Below are positions 1 to 10,772 of a stretch of DNA of 64,000 nucleotides, piece after piece. Numbering within the stretch: position 1 is the first letter of the stretch; each line of letters opens with the position of its first letter. Source of the stretch: Microbacterium sp. SA39 (lineage in GTDB: Bacteria; Actinomycetota; Actinomycetes; Actinomycetales; Microbacteriaceae); contig NZ_JXRU01000025.1 in assembly GCF_000967865.1 (NCBI RefSeq), forward strand, positions 41,546 through 105,545, given 5' to 3'. The notes under the pieces were generated by a model, which saw only the letters and a program-made list of their open reading frames with translations, searched no databases and had not been told where the DNA came from. The position numbers and the translations under genes were made by a program.

Positions 1-31
1 GGCCGGATCGGTGATCCTGTACCGGTCACCG

Positions 32-37
32 TAGAAT
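32..37 (+). promoter_or_regulatory. -10 element of lepA
   Basis: TAGAAT lies 9 nt before the lepA ATG, so the transcript should start at or just before the start codon. GGGAC directly before the ATG could be a weak ribosome binding site. No convincing -35 is visible. Confidence 0.55.
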
Positions 38-46
38 CGACGGGAC

Positions 47-1900
<1,854 letters not shown>

Positions 1901-1929
1901 CGGTGCCGCGTCCGGCATACGAGCGGGGA

Positions 1930-2385
1930 ATGACTCGTCGTCCGCTCGACGCCGTACCGAAAGGGATGCGCGCTTCGGAGCACTCAGCGGTCGTGAGCGC
2001 AGAGTCGATCGCCGCGGTCGCGTCGCTCGTCCGGACGTGGGAGTTCAAACGCCGCGCCGGGTTCGAGGTGCCTGCGGGGGAGCCGCTGCCGGGTCGCGAG
2101 GGCGTGCTCGCGAAGCGCATCCTCGGCATCCGCTTCGCCGAGCCGATCAGAGTCGTGTGGGCCGACGATCACGGATTCGGCTACGAGACGAGGCCGGGGC
2201 ATCCGATCTACGGCGAGGAGTCGTTCCAGATCGACGCGCGGGGCGTCTTCACCGCGCGATCCGTGTCGCGTCCTTCGAACGTCTTCTGGATGCTGATGTC
2301 CCCGGCGCTCCGGATCCTGCAGGGCCGCACTCACGCGAAGTACGTCCGCATAGTCCAGGCCGCCGCCGCGGCGGTCGCCGGCTGA
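1930..2385 (+). CDS. DUF1990 family protein, shorter copy
   Basis: This 151-residue protein has the GHPIYGEESFQ and FWMLMSPALRILQ segments typical of the C-terminal part of DUF1990 proteins, a family of unknown function related in fold to lipid-binding or SRPBCC-like domains. It has no signal peptide or membrane segment. ATG 1930 is chosen because it starts the conserved region. An in-frame GTG at 1903, 2 nt after the lepA stop, would add nine residues and allow translational coupling. A second DUF1990 gene follows at 2567, so the two form a paralogous pair. Function is unknown. Confidence 0.75.
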   Translation: MTRRPLDAVPKGMRASEHSAVVSAESIAAVASLVRTWEFKRRAGFEVPAGEPLPGREGVLAKRILGIRFAEPIRVVWADDHGFGYETRPGHPIYGEESFQIDARGVFTARSVSRPSNVFWMLMSPALRILQGRTHAKYVRIVQAAAAAVAG

Positions 2386-2410
2386 CAGCTGCGCGACGAG
2401 CGGCAAGGTT

Positions 2411-2463
2411 GAATGCACTTCGCAAGGCCGGATTCGTGGGTTCCCTCCTTCGCGGGTGCATTC
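2411..2463. repeat. 8-bp inverted repeat between DUF1990 genes
   Basis: GAATGCAC (2411-2418) is exactly repeated in inverted form as GTGCATTC (2456-2463) across a 37-nt interval. It could form a weak stem between the two DUF1990 genes and act as a terminator. No T-run follows. The rest of the 181-nt gap holds only the promoter of the second gene. Confidence 0.35.
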
Positions 2464-2553
2464 TGCCTTCACAGTGTCCGGCGCGGTGACCCGCGACGCG
2501 CCCGGGATGTGACGGCGTGCGGCGCGGGGGGTGATCACCCAGGCAACCCGAAG

Positions 2554-2559
2554 TAGGCT
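2554..2559 (+). promoter_or_regulatory. -10 element for leaderless DUF1990 gene
   Basis: TAGGCT is followed by 7 nt and then ATG 2567. This spacing puts the transcription start on the start codon and decides between GTG 2531 and ATG 2567 in favour of the latter. Confidence 0.55.
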
Positions 2560-2566
2560 GGAACTC

Positions 2567-3220
2567 ATGCGGCGCGGGACTTTCCGAGACGACACGGTGG
2601 ACTATGCGGCCGTGGGTGCGACCCATGCCCCGGACCTGATGCAGTATCCGCCGGAGCGGAGCATCCCGGCCGAGGAATCGTGGCGGATCGGCAGTGGTGC
2701 GGAACGCTTCCAGACGGCCGGCGAGGCGCTGCTCTCGTGGACCGCGCAGCGCGCGGCAGGTCTCTCCGTCGACGATCTGCGCCCGGCACCCGGACCGGCC
2801 TACGCCGGCGTGAGCTTCGATGCCGAGGGCAACCCGATCGCTCCCAGCAAGCGCGATGTCGAACCCCGCTACGACGCCGAGGGCACGCCCTTCGTCGGCG
2901 CCGGCATGACCCTGCACCTCAAGGGACGCATCGGCGGCATGCGCGCCGACTCCGAACTCCGCGTCATCTCGGTGACCGAGGAGACGCGCCGCATCGGCTT
3001 TGTCCTGGGTACCGTCGGCGGCTCCGTGGTCAGCGGCGAGGAGTCGTTCGACGTCGAGTGGCGCGAGGACAACGACGAGGTGTGGTTCACGGTGCGCGCC
3101 TTCGACGCTCCGAACTCCCTCCTCTATCGCACGATTCCGGCGCTGGTGAAGCGGCGGCGGCGCGAACTGTTCGCCCGCTACCTGCGCGCGATCTCGCCGC
3201 TGTACGCGACGCCGGTCTGA
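2567..3220 (+). CDS. DUF1990 family protein, longer copy
   Basis: The 217-residue protein has a full-length DUF1990 architecture. The N-terminal part contains DYAAVGATHAPDL and PAEESWRIGSG. The C-terminal part contains RIGFVLGTVGGSVVSGEESF and a basic LVKRRRRELFARYLRA tail. The biochemical role of the family is unknown. An in-frame GTG 36 nt upstream exists, but a -10 hexamer 7 nt before ATG 2567 argues for a leaderless start here. It is expressed in the same direction as lepA and hemW. Only 16 nt separate it from hemW, so co-transcription with the heat-shock/era operon is possible. Confidence 0.8.
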   Translation: MRRGTFRDDTVDYAAVGATHAPDLMQYPPERSIPAEESWRIGSGAERFQTAGEALLSWTAQRAAGLSVDDLRPAPGPAYAGVSFDAEGNPIAPSKRDVEPRYDAEGTPFVGAGMTLHLKGRIGGMRADSELRVISVTEETRRIGFVLGTVGGSVVSGEESFDVEWREDNDEVWFTVRAFDAPNSLLYRTIPALVKRRRRELFARYLRAISPLYATPV

Positions 3221-3236
3221 TGACGAGAGACCACTG

Positions 3237-4472
3237 ATGGCGGGACCACTCCCGCTCGGCGATCCGGCGCCCTCCGACGGCAGGCTGCCCGACGATCTCT
3301 CGGTCGATCTCGCCCTGCCCTTCTCGGCCTATCTGCACGTGCCGTTCTGCCGAGTCCGCTGCGGGTACTGCGACTTCAACACCTACACGTCGAGCGAACT
3401 CCGCGGTGCGAAGCAGGAGGACTACGCCTCGACCCTGATCGGCGAGATCGGCCTGGCCCGGCGCGTGCTCGGCGATGCGGGCGCGCTGCGCCCGATGGAC
3501 ACCGTGTTCTTCGGCGGCGGAACGCCCACCCTTCTTCCTGCCGGAGATCTGGCGCGGATGCTGGACGCCGCGGCATCCGCCTTCGGTCTGGTCGACGGCG
3601 CCGAGGTGACCGTCGAGGCCAATCCCGACACGGTGACACCCGACGTCGCCCGCACGCTCGCGGCATCCGGCGTGACGCGGCTCTCGATCGGCATGCAGTC
3701 CGCGGTGCCGCACGTCCTCGCCACGCTCGACCGCACGCACCAGCCGGAGAACGTGCTCACGGCCGTCGCTGCCGCGAAGGATGCCGGGCTCGCCGTCAGC
3801 GTCGATCTGATCTACGGCGCGCCGGGGGAGTCGCTCGGCGACTGGGAGGCATCGCTCGACGCGGCGCTCGCACTGGAGTCCGACCACATCTCGGCGTACG
3901 CGCTCATCATCGAGGACGGGACGAAGCTCGCGCGGCAGATCCGTCGCGGAGAGGTGCCGACGCCGGACGACGACCTGCAGGCCGACATGTACGAGCTCGC
4001 CGACGCTCGTCTCGCGGCCGCCGGGTTCGAGTGGTACGAGGTGAGCAACTGGTCGCGCGCGACCGGGGGATCCAGCGCCGAGCGCAACAGGTCGCGGCAC
4101 AACCTCGCCTACTGGCGGGGGAGCGACTGGTGGGGCTTCGGTCCCGGCGCGCACAGCCATGTCGCCGGACTCCGTTGGTGGAACGTCAAGCATCCGGCGG
4201 CGTACGCGCAACGCCTGGCGGCATCCGAATCTCCGGCCGCGGGCACCGAACGTCCGGACGCCGAGTCGCGGCTGCTGGAGCGGATCTTCCTGCTGAGCCG
4301 CATCCGCGAAGGGATCGCGATCGGGGAGCTTCCGTCAGCCAACCGCACGCGCGTCGCGGGCCTCATCGCCGACGGACTCGTCGATTCGGTCGCCGCCGTG
4401 AAGGGGCGCATCCAGCTGACCTTGCGCGGCCGACTCCTCGCCGACGCAGTGGTGCGAGAACTGACCGACTGA
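3237..4472 (+). CDS. hemW: HemW, radical SAM heme chaperone
   Basis: HemW-type proteins (formerly HemN-like coproporphyrinogen oxidases) bind a [4Fe-4S] cluster and heme and deliver heme to respiratory enzymes. The radical SAM motif is present with Cys38, Cys42 and Cys45 (HVPFCRVRCGYC). GGGTPTLL, SIGMQS and the HemN C-terminal domain follow. Length is 411 residues, normal for the family. It lacks the extra N-terminal region of true oxygen-independent coproporphyrinogen oxidase HemN, so the chaperone call is preferred. Its position directly before hrcA-dnaJ is the usual actinobacterial arrangement. Confidence 0.93.
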   Translation: MAGPLPLGDPAPSDGRLPDDLSVDLALPFSAYLHVPFCRVRCGYCDFNTYTSSELRGAKQEDYASTLIGEIGLARRVLGDAGALRPMDTVFFGGGTPTLLPAGDLARMLDAAASAFGLVDGAEVTVEANPDTVTPDVARTLAASGVTRLSIGMQSAVPHVLATLDRTHQPENVLTAVAAAKDAGLAVSVDLIYGAPGESLGDWEASLDAALALESDHISAYALIIEDGTKLARQIRRGEVPTPDDDLQADMYELADARLAAAGFEWYEVSNWSRATGGSSAERNRSRHNLAYWRGSDWWGFGPGAHSHVAGLRWWNVKHPAAYAQRLAASESPAAGTERPDAESRLLERIFLLSRIREGIAIGELPSANRTRVAGLIADGLVDSVAAVKGRIQLTLRGRLLADAVVRELTD

Positions 4473-4530
4473 ACCGGCTCGCGCACAAGGAGGGCCGCCT
4501 TCGGGGCTTACCCGGCTGCGCGAGGTAGGA

Positions 4531-4557
4531 TTGGCACTCGGAACACCAGAGTGCCAG
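4531..4557. promoter_or_regulatory. CIRCE operator for HrcA, overlapping the hrcA -10
   Basis: TTGGCACTC and GAGTGCCAG are inverted arms separated by 9 nt, matching the CIRCE consensus TTAGCACTC-N9-GAGTGCTAA at 16 of 18 arm positions. A -10 hexamer TAGGAT (4526-4531) runs into its left arm, so bound HrcA would block initiation. This implies autoregulation of hrcA-dnaJ. Confidence 0.93.
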
Positions 4558-4590
4558 CGAGCGTCCGACTGTCAGCGGAAGGGGAAGGCG

Positions 4591-5622
4591 ATGGTCTCAG
4601 AGCGAGGACTCCAGGTTCTCCGCGCGATCGTGCAGGACTACGTCGAGACCCACGAGCCCGTCGGCAGCCGCTCCATCGTGGATCGGTATTCCTTCGGTGT
4701 CTCCGCCGCGACCATCCGCAACGACATGGCGCTGCTGGAGGACGAGGAGCTGATCACGGCTCCGCACACCTCTTCCGGCCGCGTTCCCACCGACAAGGGC
4801 TACCGCGTCTTCGTCGACCATCTCGCCCAGCTGCGGCCCCTCAGCGTCGCACAGCGCACCGCCATCGAATCGTTCCTCACCGCACCCACGGATCTCGACG
4901 ACCTGATGGTCCGCACGGTCCGCGTGCTCACGCAGCTCACGGGTCAAGTCGCGCTGGCGCAGTATCCGTCGTTCGCCCGTGCTCACATCACGCACCTCGA
5001 ACTGGTGGCGCTCACCCCGAACCGCATGCTCATCGTGCTCGTCACCGACGCGGGCGGCGTCTCGCAACGGCTCACCCCCCTGCCCGTCGATGTCGACGAG
5101 TCCGACACGGCGCTACTCCGCGCGCGGCTGTCGGCACTGATCACCGGCCAGGCGGTGAGCGATGCGGCCGAGCGGCTGCAGAACCTCGTCGCCGCGGAGG
5201 ATCACACCACGGATGCGGCGCTGCGTACGATCGCGGCCGTCGTCGTGGAGGAGCTCGGGGAGTTCCGGCAGGAGCGGCTGGTCATGGCCGGAGCTGCGAC
5301 CCTTGCGCGGCGCGAGCAGGACTTCCGCGGGAGCATCCATCCCATCCTCGAGGCGATCGAGGAACAGGTCACACTTCTGCGGCTGATGGGCGAGATGGTG
5401 ACCGACGAGCACGGTCTCGGAGCCAGCATCGGCACCGAGAACGAGCCCTTCGGCCTCGGCGAGGCATCGATCGTCGCGAGCAATTACGCCGCTCCCAGCG
5501 GGATGGCACGAGTCGGCGTGATGGGGCCGACGCGCATGGACTATCCGAGCAACCTCGCAGCAGCACGGGCGGTCGCCCGCTACCTGTCGCGCATGCTCGA
5601 CGAAGACGAGACCGCTCGCTGA
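4591..5622 (+). CDS. hrcA: Heat-inducible transcription repressor HrcA
   Basis: HrcA binds CIRCE and represses chaperone operons until heat or unfolded protein titrates GroEL. The 343-residue protein starts with the winged-helix domain ([14 protein letters not shown], then [18 protein letters not shown] and [16 protein letters not shown]). The GAF-like HrcA domain follows and ends in [18 protein letters not shown] 4591 has a GGAAGGGG-like ribosome binding site and starts at the conserved N-terminus. Upstream alternative starts would lie within the CIRCE element and are rejected. dnaJ follows after 37 nt. Confidence 0.97.
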   Translation: MVSERGLQVLRAIVQDYVETHEPVGSRSIVDRYSFGVSAATIRNDMALLEDEELITAPHTSSGRVPTDKGYRVFVDHLAQLRPLSVAQRTAIESFLTAPTDLDDLMVRTVRVLTQLTGQVALAQYPSFARAHITHLELVALTPNRMLIVLVTDAGGVSQRLTPLPVDVDESDTALLRARLSALITGQAVSDAAERLQNLVAAEDHTTDAALRTIAAVVVEELGEFRQERLVMAGAATLARREQDFRGSIHPILEAIEEQVTLLRLMGEMVTDEHGLGASIGTENEPFGLGEASIVASNYAAPSGMARVGVMGPTRMDYPSNLAAARAVARYLSRMLDEDETAR

Positions 5623-5659
5623 GGCGACGGTCACCAGGAACACACGCAGAAAGGCGATC

Positions 5660-6775
5660 GTGGCGGACCACTATGAGGTTCTCGGGGTGTCTCGAGACGC
5701 TTCCACCGATGAGATCAAGAAGGCGTATCGACGCCTGGCACGTCAGCTGCACCCGGATGTGAACCCGGGAGACGAGGCGGCCGAGAAGTTCAAGCTCGTC
5801 ACGCACGCCTACGACGTGCTCAGCGACGACGACTCCCGCCGCCGCTACGACATGGGCGGCGGAGACGGCGCGGCCGGCAACTTCCAGGGCTTCGGCGGCT
5901 TCGGCGACATCTTCGAGACCTTCTTCGGGGCGGCTCAGGGCGGCGGCCGGGGCGGACGCCCGCGGTCGCGGCGCGAGCGTGGACAGGATGCCCTCGTGCG
6001 GGTCACCCTGGAACTCGGCGACGTCGTCTTCGGCGCTCACCGAGACATCGAGGTCGACACGGCCGTGCTCTGCGAGACCTGCAAGGGCTCGTGCTGCCAG
6101 GAGGGAACCTCACCGGTCACCTGCGACATCTGCGGCGGGTCCGGACACGTGCAGCGCCAGGTGCGGAGCCTCCTCGGCAACGTCGTCACCTCCCAGCCCT
6201 GCGGCACCTGCGAGGGCTACGGCACCACGATCCCGTACCCCTGCGGAACCTGCGCTGGTCAGGGTCGCGTGCGGTCGCGTCGCACCGTGTCGCTCGACAT
6301 CCCCGCCGGCGTCGAGACGGGCCTCCGCCTGCAGCTCCCCGGCTCGGGCGAGGTCGGCAAGGCCGGCGGCCCCAACGGTGACCTGTACGTCGAGGTCACC
6401 GTCAACGCGCACCAGGCCTTCAGTCGCGAGGGCGACGATCTGCTCGCGACCCTCGAGGTGTCGATGACCGACGCGATCCTCGGCACCGAGACGTCCATCC
6501 AGGGTCTCGACGGCGAGGTCGATCTCGAGATTCGCCCCGGCGTCCAGTCGGGAGACGTGCTCACGATCAAGGGGCGGGGCATCACGCCGTTGCGCGGCTC
6601 GCAGCGCGGAGACCTCCGCGTGGGCGTGCAGGTCGTGACGCCCACCCGGCTCGACTCGGCGCAGCGAGCGCTCATCGAGGACTTCGCGAAGAAGGCGAAG
6701 GCCCCGGGACCGCAGCTCGCGCAGTTCCAGCAGGGACTCTTCTCCAAGCTCCGCGACCGTTTCCGCACGCACTGA
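5660..6775 (+). CDS. dnaJ: Chaperone DnaJ (DnaJ2 type)
   Basis: DnaJ is the Hsp40 co-chaperone that loads substrates onto DnaK. The J domain carries HPD at residues 31-33. A Gly/Phe-rich linker ([14 protein letters not shown]) follows. Four zinc-finger repeats come next ([30 protein letters not shown]), then the C-terminal substrate-binding domains. Length is 371. The first zinc repeat reads CKGSCC, where the last Gly of CxxCxGxG is replaced by Cys; the metal ligands themselves are intact. The start is GTG with a GAAAGG site. Location next to hrcA rather than dnaK-grpE marks it as the second actinobacterial DnaJ. Confidence 0.95.
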   Translation: MADHYEVLGVSRDASTDEIKKAYRRLARQLHPDVNPGDEAAEKFKLVTHAYDVLSDDDSRRRYDMGGGDGAAGNFQGFGGFGDIFETFFGAAQGGGRGGRPRSRRERGQDALVRVTLELGDVVFGAHRDIEVDTAVLCETCKGSCCQEGTSPVTCDICGGSGHVQRQVRSLLGNVVTSQPCGTCEGYGTTIPYPCGTCAGQGRVRSRRTVSLDIPAGVETGLRLQLPGSGEVGKAGGPNGDLYVEVTVNAHQAFSREGDDLLATLEVSMTDAILGTETSIQGLDGEVDLEIRPGVQSGDVLTIKGRGITPLRGSQRGDLRVGVQVVTPTRLDSAQRALIEDFAKKAKAPGPQLAQFQQGLFSKLRDRFRTH

Positions 6776-6777
6776 TC

Positions 6778-7506
6778 GTGGCGCTGCACTTCCTCGTCGA
6801 GTCCTCGTCCGGCTCCGCTGTGGGCGACATCGTCTCGTTGACCGGTGCCGAGGCGAAGCACGCGGCGGTCGTGCGTCGGCTCCGTGTCGGTGAAGCGGTC
6901 ACGGTCGGCGACGGCGCCGGGGTCTGGCTGACCGGCGTCGCCGAGGAGGTGTCGCCTTCGCGTGTCGACGTCCGGGTCGAGCAGCGGTCCGAGCATCCCG
7001 CACCGTCCCCGCGCATCGTGCTGGTGCAGGCGCTCGCGAAGGGCGACCGTGATGAGCTCGCCGTGCAGGCCGCGTGCGAGCTCGGGGTCGATGAGATCGT
7101 CCCGTGGCAGGCCGGGCGCAGCATCTCCCGCTGGGAGGGCGCCAAGGCCGTGAAGGGCAGGGAGCGGTGGGCGACCATCGTGCGCGAAGCCGCCAAGCAG
7201 GCGCACCGCGCGTGGGTGCCGGAGGTCACGGACCCCGCGTCCACGGCCCAGCTCGCGGAGCGGGCGGCCGCGCAGCGCGTGCTGCTGCTCGACCCCACGG
7301 CATCCGTCCGTCTCTCCGAGATCGAACCGGACGGGCGCGACCTGGTGCTGGTGGTCGGACCCGAGGGCGGCATCTCCGACGACGAGCTCCGCAGACTGTC
7401 GGATGCCGGGGCGGAGCGCGTGCTCCTCGGAGACACGGTGCTGCGCACGTCGACCGCGGGGCCTGCGGCCATCGCCGTGCTGTCGGTCGCTCTCGGTCGC
7501 TGGTGA
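6778..7506 (+). CDS. rsmE: 16S rRNA m3U1498 methyltransferase RsmE
   Basis: RsmE is a SPOUT-class methyltransferase that methylates N3 of U1498 in 16S rRNA. The 242-residue protein has the N-terminal PUA-like domain (GAEAKHAAVVRRLRVGEAV) and the C-terminal trefoil-knot domain. The knot contains VLVVGPEGGISDDEL and the terminal LLGDTVLRTSTAGPAAI, the SAM-binding knot signature. GTG 6778 follows the dnaJ stop by 2 nt, indicating a tightly coupled operon. Confidence 0.95.
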   Translation: MALHFLVESSSGSAVGDIVSLTGAEAKHAAVVRRLRVGEAVTVGDGAGVWLTGVAEEVSPSRVDVRVEQRSEHPAPSPRIVLVQALAKGDRDELAVQAACELGVDEIVPWQAGRSISRWEGAKAVKGRERWATIVREAAKQAHRAWVPEVTDPASTAQLAERAAAQRVLLLDPTASVRLSEIEPDGRDLVLVVGPEGGISDDELRRLSDAGAERVLLGDTVLRTSTAGPAAIAVLSVALGRW

Positions 7507-7539
7507 CCACGGCCCCGGGCCGGGGCGAGTGCCGATCGG

Positions 7540-7545
7540 TAGACT
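7540..7545 (+). promoter_or_regulatory. -10 element for leaderless HIT gene
   Basis: TAGACT is followed by 7 nt (TGACCTC) and ATG 7553. This internal operon promoter would give a leaderless transcript for the HIT-phoH-ybeY-era part. Confidence 0.55.
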
Positions 7546-7552
7546 TGACCTC

Positions 7553-7903
7553 ATGACGGAACCCTCGATCTTCACGCGCATCCTGAACGGGGAGATCCCT
7601 GCGGAGATCCTCGGCGAGACGGACCGGGTGTTCGCGGTGCGTGACATCGCCCCGCAGGCGCCGGTGCACCTTCTCGTCGTGCCGAAGACAGCGGAGTACC
7701 GCGACGTCACCGAACTCGCGGCGGGCGACCCCCCGCTGCTCGCCGAGATGATCGCGTTCGCGAACGAGCTCGCCGCGCAGCACACGGACGACGGCGACTT
7801 CCGCCTCGTCTTCAACACCGGCGCGAACGCCGGACAGACGGTGTTCCACGTCCATGCACACGTGCTGGGCGGCGGACTGACGGAGAAGAGTGTCGGTGCC
7901 TGA
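7553..7903 (+). CDS. HIT family (HinT-like) hydrolase
   Basis: Histidine triad proteins hydrolyse nucleoside phosphoramidates and AMP-lysine type adducts. The 116-residue protein has the standard small HinT layout: SIFTRILNGEIPAEI near the N-terminus, LLVVPK in the middle, and the catalytic HVHAH triad near residues 101-105. ATG 7553 is supported by the adjacent -10 hexamer. The 3' end overlaps the phoH start by 14 nt, so phoH is probably translationally coupled. Confidence 0.93.
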   Translation: MTEPSIFTRILNGEIPAEILGETDRVFAVRDIAPQAPVHLLVVPKTAEYRDVTELAAGDPPLLAEMIAFANELAAQHTDDGDFRLVFNTGANAGQTVFHVHAHVLGGGLTEKSVGA

Positions 7904-9008
7904 CAACCACGAGCCCCAGGAGCGCAGCCTGGGTGGCCGGACGCCGGAGTCGGTCGAGAAGATCTACGCCGACGGCATCGCGATGGTGCAGCTCCTCGGC
8001 CCGCAGGACCGGCTGCTGCGCATGCTCGAGAAGGAGCACCGCGACGTGCAGGTGCTCGTCCGCGGAAACGAGATCACGCTCAGCGGTGACACGGATGCCG
8101 TCGACCAGGCGAAGAAGCTCGTCGACGAACTGATGGCGATGACCAAGGCGGGGCACGATCTGGCGCCGAGCGACGTCTCCACCTCGGCGAGCATGCTGCG
8201 GCAGGAGGGTGGACCGCGCCCGAGCGAGGTGCTCGGCGAAGCCATCCTCTCGACCCGCGGCAAGGTCATCCGCCCGAAGACCCTCGGGCAGAAGGAGTAC
8301 GTCGACGCGATCGAGGAGAACACGATCGTGTTCGGCATCGGACCGGCGGGAACGGGTAAGACCTATCTCGCGATGGCCAAGGCCGTGCAGGCGCTGCAGC
8401 GGAAAGAGGTCACGCGCATCATCCTGACGCGTCCGGCCGTCGAAGCCGGCGAACGGCTCGGTTTCCTCCCCGGAACCCTCACCGACAAGATCGACCCGTA
8501 TCTCCGCCCGCTCTACGACGCGCTGAACGAGATGATGGACCCCGAGATCGTGCCCCGGCTGATGGCCACGGGAACGATCGAGGTGGCGCCGTTGGCATAC
8601 ATGCGTGGTCGAACGCTCAACGACTCGTTCGTGGTGCTCGACGAGGCGCAGAACACGACACCCGAGCAGATGAAGATGTTCCTGACGCGTCTCGGCTTCG
8701 GCACGCGGATGGTCGTGACCGGTGACATCACCCAGGTCGATCTGCCGCAGGGGGCGTCCGGGCTGCGCCTGGTCACGCGCGTGCTCGACGGGATCGAGGA
8801 CATCCACTTCTCCCGGCTCACCAGCGCCGACGTGGTGCGTCATTCGCTGGTCGGACGCATCGTCGACGCATACAGCGAATACGACGAGAAGCGCACGGCG
8901 CAGCGGTTCGAGCGCGAGCAGGCGGCTGAGTTCGCGAACCGCGCTGATCGCCGAGGAGCCCAACGACCAGGTCCTCGCGACCGGATGCCCAAACGAGGCC
9001 TCTCCTGA
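7890..9008 (+). CDS. phoH: PhoH-like ATPase
   Basis: PhoH-like proteins are cytoplasmic ATPases linked to RNA metabolism; in many bacteria the gene sits next to ybeY. The 372-residue protein has an N-terminal KH-like region (LVRGNEITLSGD). The ATPase domain contains Walker A GPAGTGKT (about residue 150) and Walker B VVLDEAQN, followed by MVVTGD. GTG 7890 is in-frame with GTG 7896, and the GGAGAAG site at 7882-7888 suits either. The C-terminal tail after about residue 330 is basic and poorly conserved. Confidence 0.93.
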   Translation: MSVPDNHEPQERSLGGRTPESVEKIYADGIAMVQLLGPQDRLLRMLEKEHRDVQVLVRGNEITLSGDTDAVDQAKKLVDELMAMTKAGHDLAPSDVSTSASMLRQEGGPRPSEVLGEAILSTRGKVIRPKTLGQKEYVDAIEENTIVFGIGPAGTGKTYLAMAKAVQALQRKEVTRIILTRPAVEAGERLGFLPGTLTDKIDPYLRPLYDALNEMMDPEIVPRLMATGTIEVAPLAYMRGRTLNDSFVVLDEAQNTTPEQMKMFLTRLGFGTRMVVTGDITQVDLPQGASGLRLVTRVLDGIEDIHFSRLTSADVVRHSLVGRIVDAYSEYDEKRTAQRFEREQAAEFANRADRRGAQRPGPRDRMPKRGLS

Positions 9009-9024
9009 TGAAACGAGCACAGGC

Positions 9025-9483
9025 ATGATCGAGATCAACAACGAGTCGGCCATCGACATCGATGAGACCGTCCTGCAGCGGCTGACGGACTTCAATCTGG
9101 AGCAGCTGCACGTCAGCCCCGACGCGGAGGTCGCGATCGTCCTCGTGGACGAGGGTGCCATGGAGGCGCTCCACGTGCAGTGGATGGACGAGCCGGGTCC
9201 GACCGACGTGCTGAGCTTCCCCATGGACGAGCTGCGCCCGGGAACGGAGGATCGTCCGACCGCGCCAGGGCTCCTCGGTGACATCGTGCTCTGCCCGCAG
9301 GTGGCGGAGTCGCAGGCGCAGGCGGCCGGCCATACGCTGGTGGATGAGCTCATCCTGCTCACCACGCACGGCCTGCTGCACCTGTTGGGGTTCGACCACG
9401 CCGAGCCCGACGAGGAGCGTGAGATGTTCGGACTGCAGAAGGACCTCATCCAGGGCTTCGCCGCAGCCGAGCGGCGCCGATGA
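9025..9483 (+). CDS. ybeY: rRNA maturation endoribonuclease YbeY
   Basis: YbeY is a zinc-dependent endonuclease for 16S rRNA 3' end maturation and ribosome quality control. The 152-residue protein carries the metal motif HGLLHLLGFDH with His115, His119 and His125, and the upstream PTDVLSFPMDE and GDIVLCP segments typical of the family. ATG 9025 begins at the conserved N-terminus (MIEINNES). It lies 16 nt after phoH and overlaps the next gene by ATGA, so it is part of the same operon. Confidence 0.96.
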   Translation: MIEINNESAIDIDETVLQRLTDFNLEQLHVSPDAEVAIVLVDEGAMEALHVQWMDEPGPTDVLSFPMDELRPGTEDRPTAPGLLGDIVLCPQVAESQAQAAGHTLVDELILLTTHGLLHLLGFDHAEPDEEREMFGLQKDLIQGFAAAERRR

Positions 9484-10772
9484 CAGCGACTATCCTGCTC
9501 GTCGCCGCTGTGCTGCTGGTGGCGTTCGGCGGTCTGATGTCCGCCATCGACGCCGCCTACGGCGTCGCGTCGAGAGCGAATCTTGCGGAGATGGCCACCG
9601 AGGGGCGAAGGGCGAGGGCTCTCGGCCGCATCGCCGCCGATCTCGACGCGCACGTCAACGCGGTCGCGTTCATCCGCGTCCTGGCAGAGGTCACCGCCGC
9701 TGTGCTCGTGACGGTCGCCTTCACGATGCTGATCGAGAACAACTGGTGGGCGATGCTCGCCGCCGCGCTACTGATGACCGCGATCACATTCGTGCTCGTC
9801 GGCGCGAGCCCGCGTTCCTTCGGGCGTCAGCATGCCGAGGCGATGATCCGCGGCACGGCCTCGGTCGTGCGCGGGCTCCGCATCATCCTGGGGCCGCTCG
9901 CTCAGGCTCTCGTCGTGCTCGGCAACCGCGTCACTCCCGGGACCGGGCGCAGCTCGTTCACCAGCGAGGATCAGCTGCTCAGCATGGTCGACGAGGCGGC
10001 ATCCAACGATCTCATCGAGGAGGACGACCGGGACCTCATCCACTCGGTGTTCGACTTCACGGATCAGTTCGTGCGTGCCGTGATGGTCCCCCGCACCGAG
10101 ATGGTGACGGTCGACGCGACGGCCACGACCGACGAGGCCATGTCGCTGTTCCTCAACCGCGGAGTCTCGCGCATGCCGGTGGTCGACGACGACGCCGACG
10201 ATGTCGTCGGCGTGCTGTACCTGAAGGACCTCGTGCAGTTCGCCTATCGGGATGACAGCGCCTGGCGCGCGGCATCCATCCGTCCGATCGCGCGCCGCGC
10301 CACGTTCGTGCCGGAATCGATGCGGGCCGAGACCCTGCTGCAGCAGATGAAGCGCGACGCCGTGCATGTCTGCCTGGTGATCGACGAGCACGGCGGCATC
10401 TCAGGTCTCGTCACCCTGGAGGACCTGATCGAGGAGCTCGTCGGAGAGATCTCGGACGAGTACGATCAGGTGTCCGCCGAATTCGTCGATCTGGGCGACG
10501 GCCGGTACCGCGTGAGCGCCCGGCTCTCGCTCGAGGACGTCGGAGATCTGTTCGGCCTCGAACTCGAGGACGAGGACGTCGACTCGATCGGCGGTCTGCT
10601 CGGCAAGGCGCTGGGTCAGGTGCCGCAGCCCGGCGCGACGGCGACGGTCTCTGGCCTCGCCCTCACCGGTGGAGCGTCTCGCGGACGAGGTCGCGGAATC
10701 GCCACGGTCTTCGTGGAACGCACGGCAACGGAGCCAGACGCTTCGAACGATGAGGGAGAGCGACACGAATGA
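9480..10772 (+). CDS. Hemolysin/CorC family membrane protein with CBS pair
   Basis: This family (CNNM/CorC-like) includes Mg2+ and Co2+ efflux-linked membrane proteins. The 430-residue protein has an N-terminal DUF21 membrane domain with about four hydrophobic segments (residues 1-170). Two CBS domains follow (about 200-320, including MVPRTEMVTVDA and LVIDEHGGISGLVTLEDLIEELVGEI read as two motifs). A CorC/HlyC C-terminal domain ends the protein. The start ATG overlaps the ybeY stop and the end overlaps the era start, both by ATGA. It sits between ybeY and era as in most actinobacteria. The transported ion cannot be read from sequence. Confidence 0.92.
   Translation: MTATILLVAAVLLVAFGGLMSAIDAAYGVASRANLAEMATEGRRARALGRIAADLDAHVNAVAFIRVLAEVTAAVLVTVAFTMLIENNWWAMLAAALLMTAITFVLVGASPRSFGRQHAEAMIRGTASVVRGLRIILGPLAQALVVLGNRVTPGTGRSSFTSEDQLLSMVDEAASNDLIEEDDRDLIHSVFDFTDQFVRAVMVPRTEMVTVDATATTDEAMSLFLNRGVSRMPVVDDDADDVVGVLYLKDLVQFAYRDDSAWRAASIRPIARRATFVPESMRAETLLQQMKRDAVHVCLVIDEHGGISGLVTLEDLIEELVGEISDEYDQVSAEFVDLGDGRYRVSARLSLEDVGDLFGLELEDEDVDSIGGLLGKALGQVPQPGATATVSGLALTGGASRGRGRGIATVFVERTATEPDASNDEGERHE

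Noticed and set aside
7812..9653. 613-codon open frame antisense to phoH and ybeY
   Set aside because: Both sense genes are complete and conserved; the antisense frame is a composition artefact.
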